DNA of 64,000 bases from Nocardioides marmorisolisilvae (GCF_003725775.1 NZ_RJSG01000002.1:1901871-1965870), one strand, 5' to 3'; numbered from the stretch's first letter, positions 9,222-18,840 are shown. The notes: generated from the sequence alone by a model not told the origin. A program made the numbers and translations.

Positions 9222-10095
9222 CCGGGGCGCCCGGTCCGAGCTCGGCGAACTCGCGAAGCGCTTCGAGCAGCAGCACGGTCGCGGGCGTCCGGTCGTCTTT
9301 GCGGTGCACGGCGCTGAGGTCCTGGAACATCCGCGGTTCGAAGCTGCGGAAGACCACCCCGTCCTGCGGCACCTTCAGCGCCTCGACGCTGTGCCAGATG
9401 CAGGACGCCAGGCCGCGCAGCACGGCCTCCATCCAGACGCTGCGCTCGTCGCTCTCGATCGCCACGGTGGGCGTGATGCCGCAGGCCTCGTAGAACCGGT
9501 CGAGGGCGGCCCTGCGGTCGGTGCCGGCGGTCGGCATCACCAGCGGTACGCCGTCGAGGTCGGCGACGGTGATCACCTCGGGCAGATCCAGGCCCGGCGG
9601 TGAGACCAGGCGCACCTCGGCCACCCCGATCGGCACCACGGCCAGCTCGGAGTCGATCGCCTGGTCGCACAGCCCGAGCGCGGCTCCGCCTGCGGCGACG
9701 ACGTCGTGCACCTCGCGGGCTCCGGTGCAGCCGCGCAGCCGGGTGTGCAGCGTGATCCCCTGGTTGCGCAGCTCCTCGAGCAGCGGCAGGGCGAGCGAGG
9801 CCTGCAGCGTCGCGGTCGCGGCGATGACCAGCTCCGCCTCGGCGCTGTCGCCGATGTCGCGGAGCCGGTCGATGCTGCGCAGTACCGAACGGGCTCGCGC
9901 CACGAAGGACTCCCCGGCCGCGGTGAGCACCACACCTCTCCCGGCCCGGGCGAACAGGTCGGTGCCGAGCTCGCGCTCCAGGGCACGGACCGCACGGCTC
10001 AGGGCCGGCTGCGCGACGAACAGCGCCGTGGCGGCGGCGGTCATGCTGCCGGCCTCCACGGTGGCCACGACGTAGCGCAGCTGCTGGATGTTCAT
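9205..10095 (-). CDS. LysR-family transcriptional regulator
   Basis: A 296-residue regulator. The N-terminal winged helix-turn-helix (MNIQQLRYVVATVEAGSMTAAATALFVAQPALSRAVRALE is spread over residues 1-40) is followed by the type 2 periplasmic-binding-like effector domain. The start at 10095 has AGGAG upstream and matches the family N-terminus; the longer frame does not. It is divergent from the exported SurE-like gene at 10191, its most likely target besides itself, with a 95-base shared control region. Confidence 0.92.
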   Translation of the reverse strand: MNIQQLRYVVATVEAGSMTAAATALFVAQPALSRAVRALERELGTDLFARAGRGVVLTAAGESFVARARSVLRSIDRLRDIGDSAEAELVIAATATLQASLALPLLEELRNQGITLHTRLRGCTGAREVHDVVAAGGAALGLCDQAIDSELAVVPIGVAEVRLVSPPGLDLPEVITVADLDGVPLVMPTAGTDRRAALDRFYEACGITPTVAIESDERSVWMEAVLRGLASCIWHSVEALKVPQDGVVFRSFEPRMFQDLSAVHRKDDRTPATVLLLEALREFAELGPGAPVSGSR

Positions 10096-10158
10096 CGCTC
10101 TCCTGGTCGGTCCATGCCGAAAAGGTCTTGGACCCTGGTGGAGGTCCGCGCCGAATCT

Positions 10159-10168
10159 AGGTGCACCT
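10159..10168. promoter_or_regulatory. Palindrome in the LysR/SurE divergent promoter
   Basis: AGGTGCACCT is a perfect 10-bp palindrome 23 bases upstream of the SurE-like start, in the control region shared with the LysR gene. A LysR binding site here would be typical, but no T-N11-A box stands out, so this is only a candidate. Confidence 0.25.
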
Positions 10169-10190
10169 GATCCTTCCATCGAGGAGAACC

Positions 10191-11219
10191 ATGCGATCCA
10201 TCCCGTTCCCGCGCCGCGCGGGCGTCGCCGTCGGCGTCCTGCTCGGCGTACTCGCCAGCGTCCTGGTCGGCCCGGCCACCGCGGACGCCGCCACCCCGGC
10301 CAACCTCGCCGGCCTGAAGGTGCTCATCACCAACGACGACAGCGCCCGCGGCCTGGACTCGAGCTTCGGCACCGACGGCAAGGGGCTCTACGAGCTGCGC
10401 AAGGCACTGTGCGCGGCCGGTGCCGACGTGCTGGTGGTGGCGCCATACGGCCAGCAGAGCGGCGCCGGCGCCCGGATGACGAGCCCGGGCTTCGCCCCGG
10501 TCCCGCTGACCGTCCAGGCCGTCACCCCGCCCGCTGCCTACAGCGGCGACTGCGCGACGAGCTCGACCGGCGGTGCTGTCTTCGGCGTGTGCGCCGCCGT
10601 TGCGCCGTGCACGTCCTCCACGCCGACCGCCTCGCCGGCCGACGCCGTGAACGTGGCGCTGAGCCGGTTCGCGAAGACCTACTGGACCAACGGTCCGGAC
10701 GTGGTGCTGTCCGGGGTGAACTTCGGCCAGAACGTCGGCTCGACCCTGAACCACTCCGGCACGGTCGGCGCCGCGGTGACCGCGCGCGAGTACGGCGTGC
10801 CCGCGCTGGCGTTCAGCGCCGAGGTGCCCCGCGACCTGTCCCAGATCCCGTTCGTTCCGTTCGCCAAGACCGCCGCGTTCGCCGTCGAGCTGCTGAAGAA
10901 GACCATCGGGGCCAAGCAGCTCAAGCCCGGGCTGGTGCTCAACGTGAACTACCCGTTCGTCGGCGCCGGCGAGACCCTCGGCAAGCCGGTCAACACCGTG
11001 GCCGGCACCTCGAACGACATCGGGCTGACCTTCGCCGGCGAGGTCCCGCGCACGGGCGGCACCTACCAGCTCAGCGCCGGTACGCCGGCCGCGGAGACCC
11101 GCAAGAACGCGGACACCACCGCGCTCGCCGCGAACAACATCTCCATCACCACGCTGGACGGTGACTGGTCGGTGGCGCCGCCGCCGTTCCTGAGCCTGAT
11201 GATCAATCTGCTCGGCTGA
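10191..11219 (+). CDS. Exported SurE-like 5'/3'-nucleotidase
   Basis: SurE proteins are metal-dependent phosphatases acting on nucleoside monophosphates. The 342-residue protein has a signal peptide (RRAGVAVGVLLGVLASVLVG, cleavage near ADAAT) and then the SurE domain starting LKVLITNDD, with the metal-binding Asp49-Asp50, the QQSGAGARMT loop and the SGVNFGQNVG motif. Canonical SurE is cytoplasmic and about 250 residues, so this is an exported variant, possibly for phosphate or nucleoside scavenging. GAGGAG 4 bases upstream fixes the start at 10191. Divergent LysR regulator. Confidence 0.88.
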   Translation: MRSIPFPRRAGVAVGVLLGVLASVLVGPATADAATPANLAGLKVLITNDDSARGLDSSFGTDGKGLYELRKALCAAGADVLVVAPYGQQSGAGARMTSPGFAPVPLTVQAVTPPAAYSGDCATSSTGGAVFGVCAAVAPCTSSTPTASPADAVNVALSRFAKTYWTNGPDVVLSGVNFGQNVGSTLNHSGTVGAAVTAREYGVPALAFSAEVPRDLSQIPFVPFAKTAAFAVELLKKTIGAKQLKPGLVLNVNYPFVGAGETLGKPVNTVAGTSNDIGLTFAGEVPRTGGTYQLSAGTPAAETRKNADTTALAANNISITTLDGDWSVAPPPFLSLMINLLG

Positions 11220-11234
11220 TCCTCCGGTGGGAGG

Positions 11235-11648
11235 TCACGGGATGACCAGGTGCTCCATGCCCTCGTTGACCGCGATCTCCCACCGGTAGCCGTCCGGGTC
11301 GGCGAAGTACCCGGTGTAGCCGCCCCAGTCGCGCTGCTGCCCGGGCGAGACCGGGTCGGCGCCGAGGGTGCGGGCCAGCTCGAGGATCTCGTCGACCTCG
11401 GCCGACGTGCGCACGTTGTGGGCGATCGTGATCGGCACGATGCCGTCGCCGCGCCGGATCGGCCCGACCTCGCCCTCGAAGCCGGACTCCGCCCACAGCG
11501 AGAGCACCAGGTGCTCCCCCGCCCTGATCATGAGCACCTCGCCGGGCACGAAGAGCTCGGCGCTCCACCCGAGACCGTCGAGGTAGAAGGCGCGGCTCCG
11601 CTCGAGGTCGGCGACGGCCAGGGTGATGAAGCTGATCCGTTGGTCCAT
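11235..11648 (-). CDS. VOC-superfamily (glyoxalase-like) protein
   Basis: A 137-residue single-domain protein with two beta-alpha-beta-beta-beta modules (ISFITLAVADLERSRAFYLDGLGW and GGYTGYFADPDGYRWEIAVN). Metal positions typical of the fold are partly present. Family members are glyoxalases, dioxygenases and antibiotic-binding proteins, so the function is open. The start at 11648 is chosen over an upstream frame because AGGAA precedes it and the domain starts at residue 4. It stands between the convergent SurE gene and ilvD. Confidence 0.85.
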   Translation of the reverse strand: MDQRISFITLAVADLERSRAFYLDGLGWSAELFVPGEVLMIRAGEHLVLSLWAESGFEGEVGPIRRGDGIVPITIAHNVRTSAEVDEILELARTLGADPVSPGQQRDWGGYTGYFADPDGYRWEIAVNEGMEHLVIP

Positions 11649-11692
11649 GGATCTGTTCCTACCCCGCGGCACCGACACGGAACAGCGGTGGG

Positions 11693-13375
11693 TCAGCCGC
11701 AGACGGCTCCGTGCGCGGCCGACTGCACGACCTTGGCGTACTTGCCGAGCACGCCCCGGGTGTACTTCGGCGGGTTCGGCGTCCAGCCGTCCTTGCGGGC
11801 GGCCAGCTCGGCCTCGTCGATGGTCACCTCGAGCGTCTTGTTGGCGACGTCCAGGGTGATCGGGTCACCGTCGCGCACGAACGCGATCGGACCGCCGTCG
11901 ACCGCCTCCGGCGCGATGTGCCCGACGCAGAGGCCGGTGGTGCCGCCGGAGAACCGGCCGTCGGTCACCAGCAGCACGTCCTTGCCGAGCCCGGCGCCCT
12001 TGATGGCGCCGGTGATGGCGAGCATCTCGCGCATGCCCGGGCCGCCCTTGGGGCCCTCGTAGCGGATGACCACGACGTCGTTGGCGACGATCGTGCCCTC
12101 GGCCAGCGCGTCGAGTGCCGCCCGCTCGCCGTCGAAGACCCGGGCCGTGCCGGTGAAGGTCGTGTCGTCGAAGCCGGCGCTCTTGACCACGGCACCCTCC
12201 GGTGCCAGCGAACCCTTGAGGATGGTGATGCCGCCGGTGGCGTGGATCGGGCGGCTGAGCGCGCGGATGACGTCGTCGTCGACCGCCTGCGGCGCCAGCG
12301 CCTCCAGGTTCTCGGCCATCGTCTTCCCGGTGACCGTGAGGGTGTCGCCGTGCATCAGGCCCGCGTCGAGCAGCGCCTTCATGACGACCGGGATGCCGCC
12401 GATCTTGTCGACGTCGTTCATCACGTACTTGCCGAACGGCTTCAGGTCGCCGAGGTGCGGGACCTTGTCGCCGATCGTGTTGAAGTCGTCGATGGTCAGC
12501 TCGACCTCGGCCTCGCGGGCGATGGCGAGCAGGTGCAGGACCGCGTTGGTCGAGCCGCCGAGCGCCATCACCACGGCGATCGCGTTCTCGAACGCCTCGC
12601 GGGTCATGATCTGGCGCGCGGTGATGCCCTGCTTGAGCATCCCGACCACGGCCTCGCCGGAGCGGTGCGCGAACCCGTCGCGGCGACGGTCGACCGCCGG
12701 CGGAGCGGCGCTACCCGGCAGCGACATGCCCAGGGCCTCGGCGACCGAGGCCATCGTGTTCGCGGTGTACATGCCGCCGCAGGCTCCCTCGCCCGGACAG
12801 ATGGCCCGCTCGATCTTGTCGACCTCCTCGCGGGTGATCTTCCCGGCCAGGCAGGCGCCGACCGCCTCGAAGGCGTCGATGATCGTGACGTCGTGGCCGT
12901 CCACCGACCCGGGCATCGTCGAGCCGGCGTACAGGAACACGCTGGCGAGGTCGAGGCGGGCCGCGGCCATCAGCATGCCGGGCAGCGACTTGTCGCAGCC
13001 GGCGAGCAGCACCGAGCCGTCGAGGCGCTCGGCCATCATCACCGTCTCCACCGAGTCCGCGATGACCTCGCGGCTGACCAGGGAGAAGTGCATCCCCTCG
13101 TGGCCCATCGAGATGCCGTCGGAGACCGAGATGGTGCCGAACTCCAGCGGGTAGCCGCCGGCCGCGTGCACGCCGTTCTTCACGGCCTTCGCCAGCCGGT
13201 CGAGCGACAGGTTGCAGGGGGTGATCTCGTTCCAGCTCGACGCGACGCCGATCTGCGGCTTGGCGAAGTCCTCGTCGCCCATGCCTACCGCGCGCAGCAT
13301 GCCTCGCGCGGCGGCCCGCTCCAGGCCGTCGGTGACATCGCGGCTGCGGGGCTTCATGTCAGGGGTCTGCGTCAT
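11693..13375 (-). CDS. ilvD: Dihydroxy-acid dehydratase
   Basis: Third common step of isoleucine/valine synthesis, dehydrating dihydroxy acids to 2-oxo acids with an iron-sulfur cluster. The 560-residue protein has the three cluster cysteines at C54 (ITPCNL), C127 (AGCDKSLPG) and C199 ([13 protein letters not shown]). The spacing is that of the actinobacterial/bacterial IlvD family, and the C-terminal substrate-binding GRFSGGTTG is present. The start at 13375 fits a leaderless layout (AAGAAT six bases upstream). It lies 5 kb from ilvBNC, so the pathway is split over two transcripts. Confidence 0.96.
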   Translation of the reverse strand: MTQTPDMKPRSRDVTDGLERAAARGMLRAVGMGDEDFAKPQIGVASSWNEITPCNLSLDRLAKAVKNGVHAAGGYPLEFGTISVSDGISMGHEGMHFSLVSREVIADSVETVMMAERLDGSVLLAGCDKSLPGMLMAAARLDLASVFLYAGSTMPGSVDGHDVTIIDAFEAVGACLAGKITREEVDKIERAICPGEGACGGMYTANTMASVAEALGMSLPGSAAPPAVDRRRDGFAHRSGEAVVGMLKQGITARQIMTREAFENAIAVVMALGGSTNAVLHLLAIAREAEVELTIDDFNTIGDKVPHLGDLKPFGKYVMNDVDKIGGIPVVMKALLDAGLMHGDTLTVTGKTMAENLEALAPQAVDDDVIRALSRPIHATGGITILKGSLAPEGAVVKSAGFDDTTFTGTARVFDGERAALDALAEGTIVANDVVVIRYEGPKGGPGMREMLAITGAIKGAGLGKDVLLVTDGRFSGGTTGLCVGHIAPEAVDGGPIAFVRDGDPITLDVANKTLEVTIDEAELAARKDGWTPNPPKYTRGVLGKYAKVVQSAAHGAVCG

Positions 13376-13440
13376 GCCTGCATTCTTCCCGACCACGCCA
13401 GCGGTTTCGCCTCGCGTTCCGTAGTTCGGCCTGGACGGCC

Positions 13441-13512
13441 GACCCGAAGGAGTCACTTCCGACCCGAAGTTTCGGGTCGTTTGGCCGGTTTCACGTCCTG
13501 CCTAGGGAAACT
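13441..13512 (+). repeat. 72-bp dispersed hairpin repeat, copy A
   Basis: One of three copies (A here, B at 60674-60745 inverted, C at 61769-61840), identical at about 60-62 of 72 positions by eye. Two GACCCGAAG-type arms are followed by a complementary TTCGGGTCG arm and a conserved end, TTTCACGTC-N3-CCTAGGGAAA. The CCTAGGG end points at the stop codon of the BNR-repeat gene, 15 bases away. Read as that gene's 3' RNA it forms an 8-9 bp hairpin (CGACCCGA/TCGGGTCG). Confidence 0.85.
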
Positions 13513-13527
13513 GCCGCCCGCGCCCGC

Positions 13528-14607
13528 TCAGATGGCGGATGCGCGGACCGTCATCACGTCGGGCAGGTTGGCAACCACCTGGCTCCAGCTCTCGCCGCCG
13601 TCCGGGGATCCCCAGACGGCTCCGTTCCGGGCCCCGAAGTAGACCCCGGGCTGCTTGTGGTCGTCGGTGCACATCGCATCGCGCATCACCGCGACGTAGA
13701 AGTCCTCGGGGAGCCCCTGATCGAGCTGCTCCCAGGTCTCGCCGGCATCCCGGGACCTCCACACCGCCGCGTGCGCGTCCGGTGGGTAGCGCCGGTCGCC
13801 GCCGTTGATCGGGAACACGAACACGGTCTCGGGCTCGTGCGGGTGCACCACGATCGAGAACCCGAACTCGGCGGGCAGCCCGTCCGCGATCGACTTCCAG
13901 GTCGCCGCGTGGTCGTCGGAGCGGTAGACGCCGCCGTGGTTCTGCAGGAACAGCCGGTCGGGCACGTCGGGGTGCCGGGCGACCTTGTGAACGCACTGGC
14001 CGAACTCGGGGTACTGGTCCCCCTCGGGCCGGAACTCGGCGCGGATGCCGACGTTGCGCGGCTGCCACGTCGCGCCGCCGTCGTCGGTCTGGTAGCAGCC
14101 ACCGGTGGAGATCGCGACGGTCACCGAGTCGGGATCGGTCGGGTGCGGCAGGATCGTGTGGAACGCCTGCCCGCCGAACCCGGCATCCCACTGCTCCCGG
14201 TGCGGGTGGTCCCAGAGGCCACGCTCGAGCGCGAAGGTGGCACCGCCGTCCTCGGAGCGGAAGACCGCGCCCGGCTCGGTCCCGGCGTACACGACGCCGT
14301 CACGGGTGCCCGGCACCAGCTGCCAGACCCGCTCCACCGAGGCGTCCACGTCGTCCGGGAAGTGCGCACCGCCGGTGACCTGCCAGGTCTCGCCGAGGTC
14401 GTCGGAGACCTGGATCTGCGGGCCGGTCCAGGGCGACGAGGCCCCCGCGAACAACCGCGGCGCTCCACCGCGGGTGTCCACGAGGCAGGAGTACACCTCC
14501 ATCATGTCGAAGTGCGGCCCGGTCCAGCTCCACTCGGCGCGCCGGGCGTCCGAGGAGCCGATCCACAGACCCTTGCGGGTCCCCACCATCAGCACGGTTG
14601 CGGTCAT
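13528..14607 (-). CDS. BNR/Asp-box repeat protein (sialidase-like beta-propeller)
   Basis: A 359-residue cytoplasmic-looking protein without a signal peptide. It contains about six Asp-box motifs (SDDLGETW, SEDGGATF, TDDGGATW, SDDHAATW, SRDAGETW, SPDGGESW) spread through the chain, so it folds as a beta-propeller like sialidases or VPS10/photosystem assembly factors. No sialidase catalytic arginine triad is evident, and enzyme activity should not be assumed. The start at 14607 is the first codon of the propeller; upstream codons read through the promoter region. The 72-bp repeat lies right behind its stop. Confidence 0.85.
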   Translation of the reverse strand: MTATVLMVGTRKGLWIGSSDARRAEWSWTGPHFDMMEVYSCLVDTRGGAPRLFAGASSPWTGPQIQVSDDLGETWQVTGGAHFPDDVDASVERVWQLVPGTRDGVVYAGTEPGAVFRSEDGGATFALERGLWDHPHREQWDAGFGGQAFHTILPHPTDPDSVTVAISTGGCYQTDDGGATWQPRNVGIRAEFRPEGDQYPEFGQCVHKVARHPDVPDRLFLQNHGGVYRSDDHAATWKSIADGLPAEFGFSIVVHPHEPETVFVFPINGGDRRYPPDAHAAVWRSRDAGETWEQLDQGLPEDFYVAVMRDAMCTDDHKQPGVYFGARNGAVWGSPDGGESWSQVVANLPDVMTVRASAI

Positions 14608-14720
14608 GGAACCAGCATGCACCTGTGAGACGTAGTTCACACAGACGTCACACGGCGGTGACCGTCCCGTAGCCGTCCGCTGACAGATTTCTGACTCAAC
14701 CAACACGGAGGGAGGGCCCG

Positions 14721-14939
14721 ATGAACGCACTGATCACCGCATCGCCGCTGGGCCTCGTGGCACGTTGGTCGACCCGCAGCCAGGAGCAGGCCCGTCGCAA
14801 CGCGATGGCCGCCTGCACGGTTCTGGCCGCCCGCCGTCTGGAACGTGTCGAGGTCGAGGAGTACGTCGCCGGCTACCTGGCCGAGCGTGCCGCCAGCACC
14901 GAAGCAGCACCCGCAGCACCTGTCCGGAACGTCTCCTGA
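14721..14939 (+). CDS. Small hypothetical protein
   Basis: A 72-residue protein I do not recognise. A very strong Shine-Dalgarno sequence (GGAGGGAGGG) lies just before the ATG, which supports real translation. The sequence is an amphipathic basic helix (QEQARRNAMAACTVLAARRLERVEVEEYVAGYL) with an alanine-rich tail. It is divergent from the BNR gene and followed by a separate hydrolase. Confidence 0.65.
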   Translation: MNALITASPLGLVARWSTRSQEQARRNAMAACTVLAARRLERVEVEEYVAGYLAERAASTEAAPAAPVRNVS

Positions 14940-15021
14940 ACCGATGAACGGCGCGCCGCGCCGCGCGTGACTTCGACGACAAACGCCCCCTTACGCAGCG
15001 GGGCTGGGGCACACTCGCTCC

Positions 15022-15954
15022 ATGTCGAACGCTGCCGCGGCCAACGCCGTCACCCTGCGCGTCGTCCCTGAGCCGGACGACGCCCTCGCGCTGCGCTTCT
15101 ACACCGTGACCGCCCACGACGGCACCGAGCTGCAGGCCTGGACCAACGACGTGGACGGCCCGACCGTGCTGCTCTGCAACGGCCTGGGCACCAATCCGTA
15201 CGCCTGGCCCGCCCTGCTCGACCCCGACTGCGGCGTCCGGGTGATCTCCTGGAACCACCGCGGGACCGGCGGCTCCGGACGACCCGAGGACCCCTCGCAC
15301 GTGGGCATCGAGGCGTTCGTCGAGGACGCGATCGCGGTCATGGACGACGCCGGCATCGACGCCTGCCCGGTGATGGGCTGGTCGATGGGCGTGAACACCG
15401 CGTTCGAGCTGGCCTTCCTGCACCCGGACCGGGTCACCGGCCTGTTCGCCGTGGCCGGCGTACCGGGCGGCACGTTCTCCTCGATGCTCGCGCCGCTGGG
15501 CGTGCCTCGCTTCGCCCGCGCCGCGATCACCGTCAACGCCGCACGGGCGATGCGCACGCTCGGCAAGCCGCTGAGCCTGCTCGCCCGCAACCTGCCCATC
15601 GGGCCCAAGGCGGTCGCCGTGCTCAGCCACAGCGGTTTCATGCTTCCGGTCGCCGACGTCGAGCTGACCGCCGAGACCGTGCGGGAGATGCTGCGCACAC
15701 CGGTCGACTGGTACATGCACCTGGCGGTCGAGACCTCCAAGCACGTCCGGGTCTCGCTGCGCGACATCGACGTCCCGGCGACGTTCGTCGCCGGCCACTG
15801 GGACGTGCTGGCCTCCTCCGAGGACATGCGCACCGCCTCCGAGCGGATCGACGGCGCCGAGTACGTCGAGCTCGGCGCGAGCCACTTCGTCGCCATGGAG
15901 AAGCCGGCCGAGGTGCACGAGCTGCTGCTCGACCTGCTCGACCGCGTCCCCTGA
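15022..15954 (+). CDS. Alpha/beta-fold hydrolase
   Basis: A 310-residue soluble hydrolase with the canonical order: oxyanion strand VLLCNGLGTNPYAW, NHRGTGGSG after strand 4, nucleophile elbow GWSMG with Ser121, an acidic residue in FVAGHWDVLAS, and the catalytic histidine in LGASHFVAME. Start at 15022 with CACACT six bases upstream, again without a Shine-Dalgarno sequence. Family relatives act on esters, epoxides or lactones; the substrate is unknown. Confidence 0.88.
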   Translation: MSNAAAANAVTLRVVPEPDDALALRFYTVTAHDGTELQAWTNDVDGPTVLLCNGLGTNPYAWPALLDPDCGVRVISWNHRGTGGSGRPEDPSHVGIEAFVEDAIAVMDDAGIDACPVMGWSMGVNTAFELAFLHPDRVTGLFAVAGVPGGTFSSMLAPLGVPRFARAAITVNAARAMRTLGKPLSLLARNLPIGPKAVAVLSHSGFMLPVADVELTAETVREMLRTPVDWYMHLAVETSKHVRVSLRDIDVPATFVAGHWDVLASSEDMRTASERIDGAEYVELGASHFVAMEKPAEVHELLLDLLDRVP

Positions 15955-16008
15955 CGGGCGCCACGTCCGCGGAGCCCGTGTCTCGGGTCCCGGGCTAACG
16001 TGGGCCGG

Positions 16009-17172
16009 GTGAGACGCTCCTCGGCGCTGTCCTCCTCGTTGTTGCTCGCGGCACTCGTCGCCGCGCTCCTGTCCGGGTGCGGAGGTGGGTCGAGCCCGTC
16101 CGGAACCGGTACGCCGACCGGGAGGACCACGTCGAGCGCCCCGTCCGGGCCCACTCCGAGCGCCTCGGAGCCGACCGCAGCCACTCCGACGCCGAGGTCC
16201 GGGCCACCGAAGGTGATCGGCACGGTCGCGGACCACCTGTCCGTGCCCTGGGGCCTCGGCTTCCTCCCCGACGGATCCGCGCTGGTCACCGAGCGCGACA
16301 GCGGCCGGGTGCTGCACATCGTCGGCCGGAAGGTCAGCACCGTCGGTCGGATCGACGCCACCACGTACGGCGGGGGCGAGTCCGGTCTGCTCGGGCTGGC
16401 GGTCTCGCCCGACTTCAGCCACGACCAGCGGATCTTCCTCTACGCCTCGACGCCGCGGGACAACCGGGTGCTGCGGCTGACGTTCCGGGACGGACGGCTC
16501 AGCCGGCCGACGCCGATCCTCACCGGCATCCCGCAGGGCTTCCGCCACGACGGTGGTCGCCTCGCGTTCGGCCCGGACGGCCGCCTGTACGTCTCCACCG
16601 GGGAGACCGGCCAGGAGTCGCTCGCGCAGGACCGCGGGAGCCTGGCGGGCAAGATCCTGCGGATCACGCAGGACGGCCGGCCAGCCCCCGGGAACCCGGA
16701 TCCGGGCTCACCGGTCTGGACGCTCGGGCACCGCAACGTCCAGGGCCTCGCGTTCGACGCCGACGGCAAACTGTGGGCCTCGGAGTTCGGCGACCACGCC
16801 TGGGACGAGCTCAACCTGATCGCCCGCGGCCACAACTACGGGTGGCCCCGCGTCGAGGGCAAGGGCGGCGGCTCGCGCTACCGCGATCCGCAGGTCGTCT
16901 GGCCGACGTCGGAGGCCTCGCCCTCGGGTCTGGCCTTCCTCGACGGGCACCTCTGGCTCGCCTCCCTGCGCGGCGAGCGGCTCTGGCGGGTCGACGTGCA
17001 CGGCCGGAAGGCCTCGCACCCGGTCGCGTTCTTCGTCGGGAAGTACGGCCGGATGCGGACCGTCGCGGTCTCCCCCGGCGGCAACCTGTGGGTCACCACG
17101 TCCAATCGCGACGGACGTGGTGACCCGAAGACCCAGGACGACCGGATCCTGCTGGTGAGCCCAGGAGGCTGA
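16009..17172 (+). CDS. Lipoprotein PQQ-dependent sugar dehydrogenase-like protein (GSDH family)
   Basis: A 387-residue exported lipoprotein: lipobox LLSGC with Cys24, a Ser/Thr/Pro/Gly linker, then a six-bladed glucose/sorbosone dehydrogenase propeller with SVPWGLGFLPDG, GESGLLGLAVSPDF, GHRNVQGLAFD and EFGDHAWDELN. Soluble GDH-type enzymes oxidise aldoses with PQQ; many actinobacterial relatives are uncharacterised. The GTG at 16009 is preferred over the GTG at 16000 because a perfect -10 (TAACGT) ends seven bases before it. Convergent with the toroid protein gene. Confidence 0.85.
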   Translation: MRRSSALSSSLLLAALVAALLSGCGGGSSPSGTGTPTGRTTSSAPSGPTPSASEPTAATPTPRSGPPKVIGTVADHLSVPWGLGFLPDGSALVTERDSGRVLHIVGRKVSTVGRIDATTYGGGESGLLGLAVSPDFSHDQRIFLYASTPRDNRVLRLTFRDGRLSRPTPILTGIPQGFRHDGGRLAFGPDGRLYVSTGETGQESLAQDRGSLAGKILRITQDGRPAPGNPDPGSPVWTLGHRNVQGLAFDADGKLWASEFGDHAWDELNLIARGHNYGWPRVEGKGGGSRYRDPQVVWPTSEASPSGLAFLDGHLWLASLRGERLWRVDVHGRKASHPVAFFVGKYGRMRTVAVSPGGNLWVTTSNRDGRGDPKTQDDRILLVSPGG

Positions 17173-17193
17173 GGTCGTTCTCGATCACTGCGG

Positions 17194-18840
17194 CTAGCGG
17201 ACGACCTTGACCAGGTGTGAACCCTTGCGGTTGGTGAACTGCCCGTAGGCGGCGACGGTGCGGGACATAACGACCGAGCCCACGCCCACGCGGACCCGGA
17301 AGACACCCTTGGGGTCGGCGTGCCCGGAGTGCGACGCCCCGCGGAAGACCACCTTCGCGGACTCGCCCGCGGCCAGGCCGCTGACGGTGACCGTGATGTA
17401 GCTGTTGCGCTTCGCCACGCTCGGCGACGGCGCGACCGTGAGGGTCGTCGCGGTGAGGATGTTCGTGCGCACCCCGGACGAGTTCCCGCCGCGGTCGCTG
17501 ACCCGCACCGTGGTGCTCTCCGACTTGTTCGGGGCAGTCAGGTAGACCGTCGCGGTGCCGTCGGCACGCCCGACGGCGACCTTGTGACGACCGAACCCGG
17601 CCACGCAGACCTTGTCGCCGGGGACGATCCCGCTGATCCTGTACGTCGCCAGGTGGCCACCGCTGACGTAGCCGGCGGGACCGGTGATGTTCAGGTCGGG
17701 CGTCACCGCAGGTGCGTACTTCAGGATCGGCAGGGCGGGCGCGGTGGTGCGCAGCCAGCGGTCCTTGGTCGAGGCGGTGATGCCATCGGCCCGGCCGTCG
17801 GCCACCGTGCTGGCGTCGTAGCCGATCCCGCCGGTCTCGCTCGACAGCTGGCTGGTGCAGGCGCCGACCTCGTCGGCCTGGAGCGCGCGCACCCAGATCG
17901 CGGCAGCCTTGACAGCAGCGGTCTCGCCGAGACCGGCCAGCGCCTGGCCTGCCAGGGCCGTGCTGTTCGCGTTCGGGTCCGAGGTGGACGGGCCTCCGCC
18001 GAAGCTGCCGTCGGCGCGCTGGGCGTCGAGCAGCCAATCCCGGGCCGCGGTCAGGGCGTCGGTGACCGCCTGGCTCTTGGTGGCCAGGGCTTCGAGCTGG
18101 AGCATCGCGATCGCGGTCGCGTCGGTGTCCGGCGCGCTGGCGTCGGTCCCGACCTCGGCCTGGCAGGTCTGGTCCTCGGCGGCGCGGTCGGGGTTCGGGT
18201 TGAGCCGGAAGAAGCCGGCGTCGCACTGCTGGTCGAGGAGGAACGCCTCGGCGTCAGCGGCCTTGTCCGACCCGGCCTCGGCGAGCGCACGAGCAGCGAA
18301 GGCCTGACCGAAGGTGTTGGTGTCGCCGAAGGAGTCGTTGACGTTCTCGATCCGGCCCGCCACGGGCGCGGCGTCGTCGGTGTTGTCCTCGACCACCTTC
18401 ACCAGGTCGGTGTGGTCACCGCCGACGTCGGTCGGGTCTCCCCCGACCAGCCGGTCGTAGACCGCGGCTTTGGCCGCCGAGCCGGTGTAGGTGGTGCCGA
18501 AGGAGTCGTAGGTCTCGGTGATCCGGGCGTCCATCGCGCTCTTGATCGTCGACACGGTGCTCGCGTGCCCGCCGACAGCGACCAGCGACATCGCGGTGTC
18601 CATCGTCAGGCCCAGGTCGTCGAAGGCGACCGGGACCGGGTTCTCGGGGTCGGTGTTGTCGACGTAGCTGTCGCTGATCACACCGTTGACCAGGTGGTCG
18701 GCGAGCCAGGAGGCGCCGACGCTGACCGGGCGCGGGTCGGTGCCCGCGGCCTCGGCGGGGGCGGTGGTGACGACGGCGAGGCCGGCACCGGAGAGGGCGG
18801 CAGCGGCGACCAGAGCGGCGCCACGACGGAGGACGGACAT
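17194..18840 (-). CDS. Secreted alpha/alpha-toroid (prenyltransferase/squalene-oxidase repeat) protein under B12 control
   Basis: A 548-residue exported protein. A signal peptide ends near APAEAAG. Residues about 35-370 form helical repeats of the terpenoid-cyclase/prenyltransferase toroid type, including the QW-like motif QRADGSFGG and repeated ANSTALAGQALAGLG-style helices. About 180 C-terminal residues look like two Ig-like or invasin-like domains. Eukaryotic B12 carriers (transcobalamin, intrinsic factor) share the toroid fold. A cobalamin riboswitch at 18916-19017 sits directly upstream, so a role in extracellular cobalamin binding or uptake is a strong inference. Start at 18840 with GGAAGGA. 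Monocistronic, no cobalamin transporter beside it. Confidence 0.85.
   Translation of the reverse strand: MSVLRRGAALVAAAALSGAGLAVVTTAPAEAAGTDPRPVSVGASWLADHLVNGVISDSYVDNTDPENPVPVAFDDLGLTMDTAMSLVAVGGHASTVSTIKSAMDARITETYDSFGTTYTGSAAKAAVYDRLVGGDPTDVGGDHTDLVKVVEDNTDDAAPVAGRIENVNDSFGDTNTFGQAFAARALAEAGSDKAADAEAFLLDQQCDAGFFRLNPNPDRAAEDQTCQAEVGTDASAPDTDATAIAMLQLEALATKSQAVTDALTAARDWLLDAQRADGSFGGGPSTSDPNANSTALAGQALAGLGETAAVKAAAIWVRALQADEVGACTSQLSSETGGIGYDASTVADGRADGITASTKDRWLRTTAPALPILKYAPAVTPDLNITGPAGYVSGGHLATYRISGIVPGDKVCVAGFGRHKVAVGRADGTATVYLTAPNKSESTTVRVSDRGGNSSGVRTNILTATTLTVAPSPSVAKRNSYITVTVSGLAAGESAKVVFRGASHSGHADPKGVFRVRVGVGSVVMSRTVAAYGQFTNRKGSHLVKVVR

Noticed and set aside
14734-16548. A 604-codon minus-strand frame opposite the hydrolase and sugar dehydrogenase
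   Set aside because: Low-complexity shadow frame of two well-supported plus-strand genes with recognisable domains.
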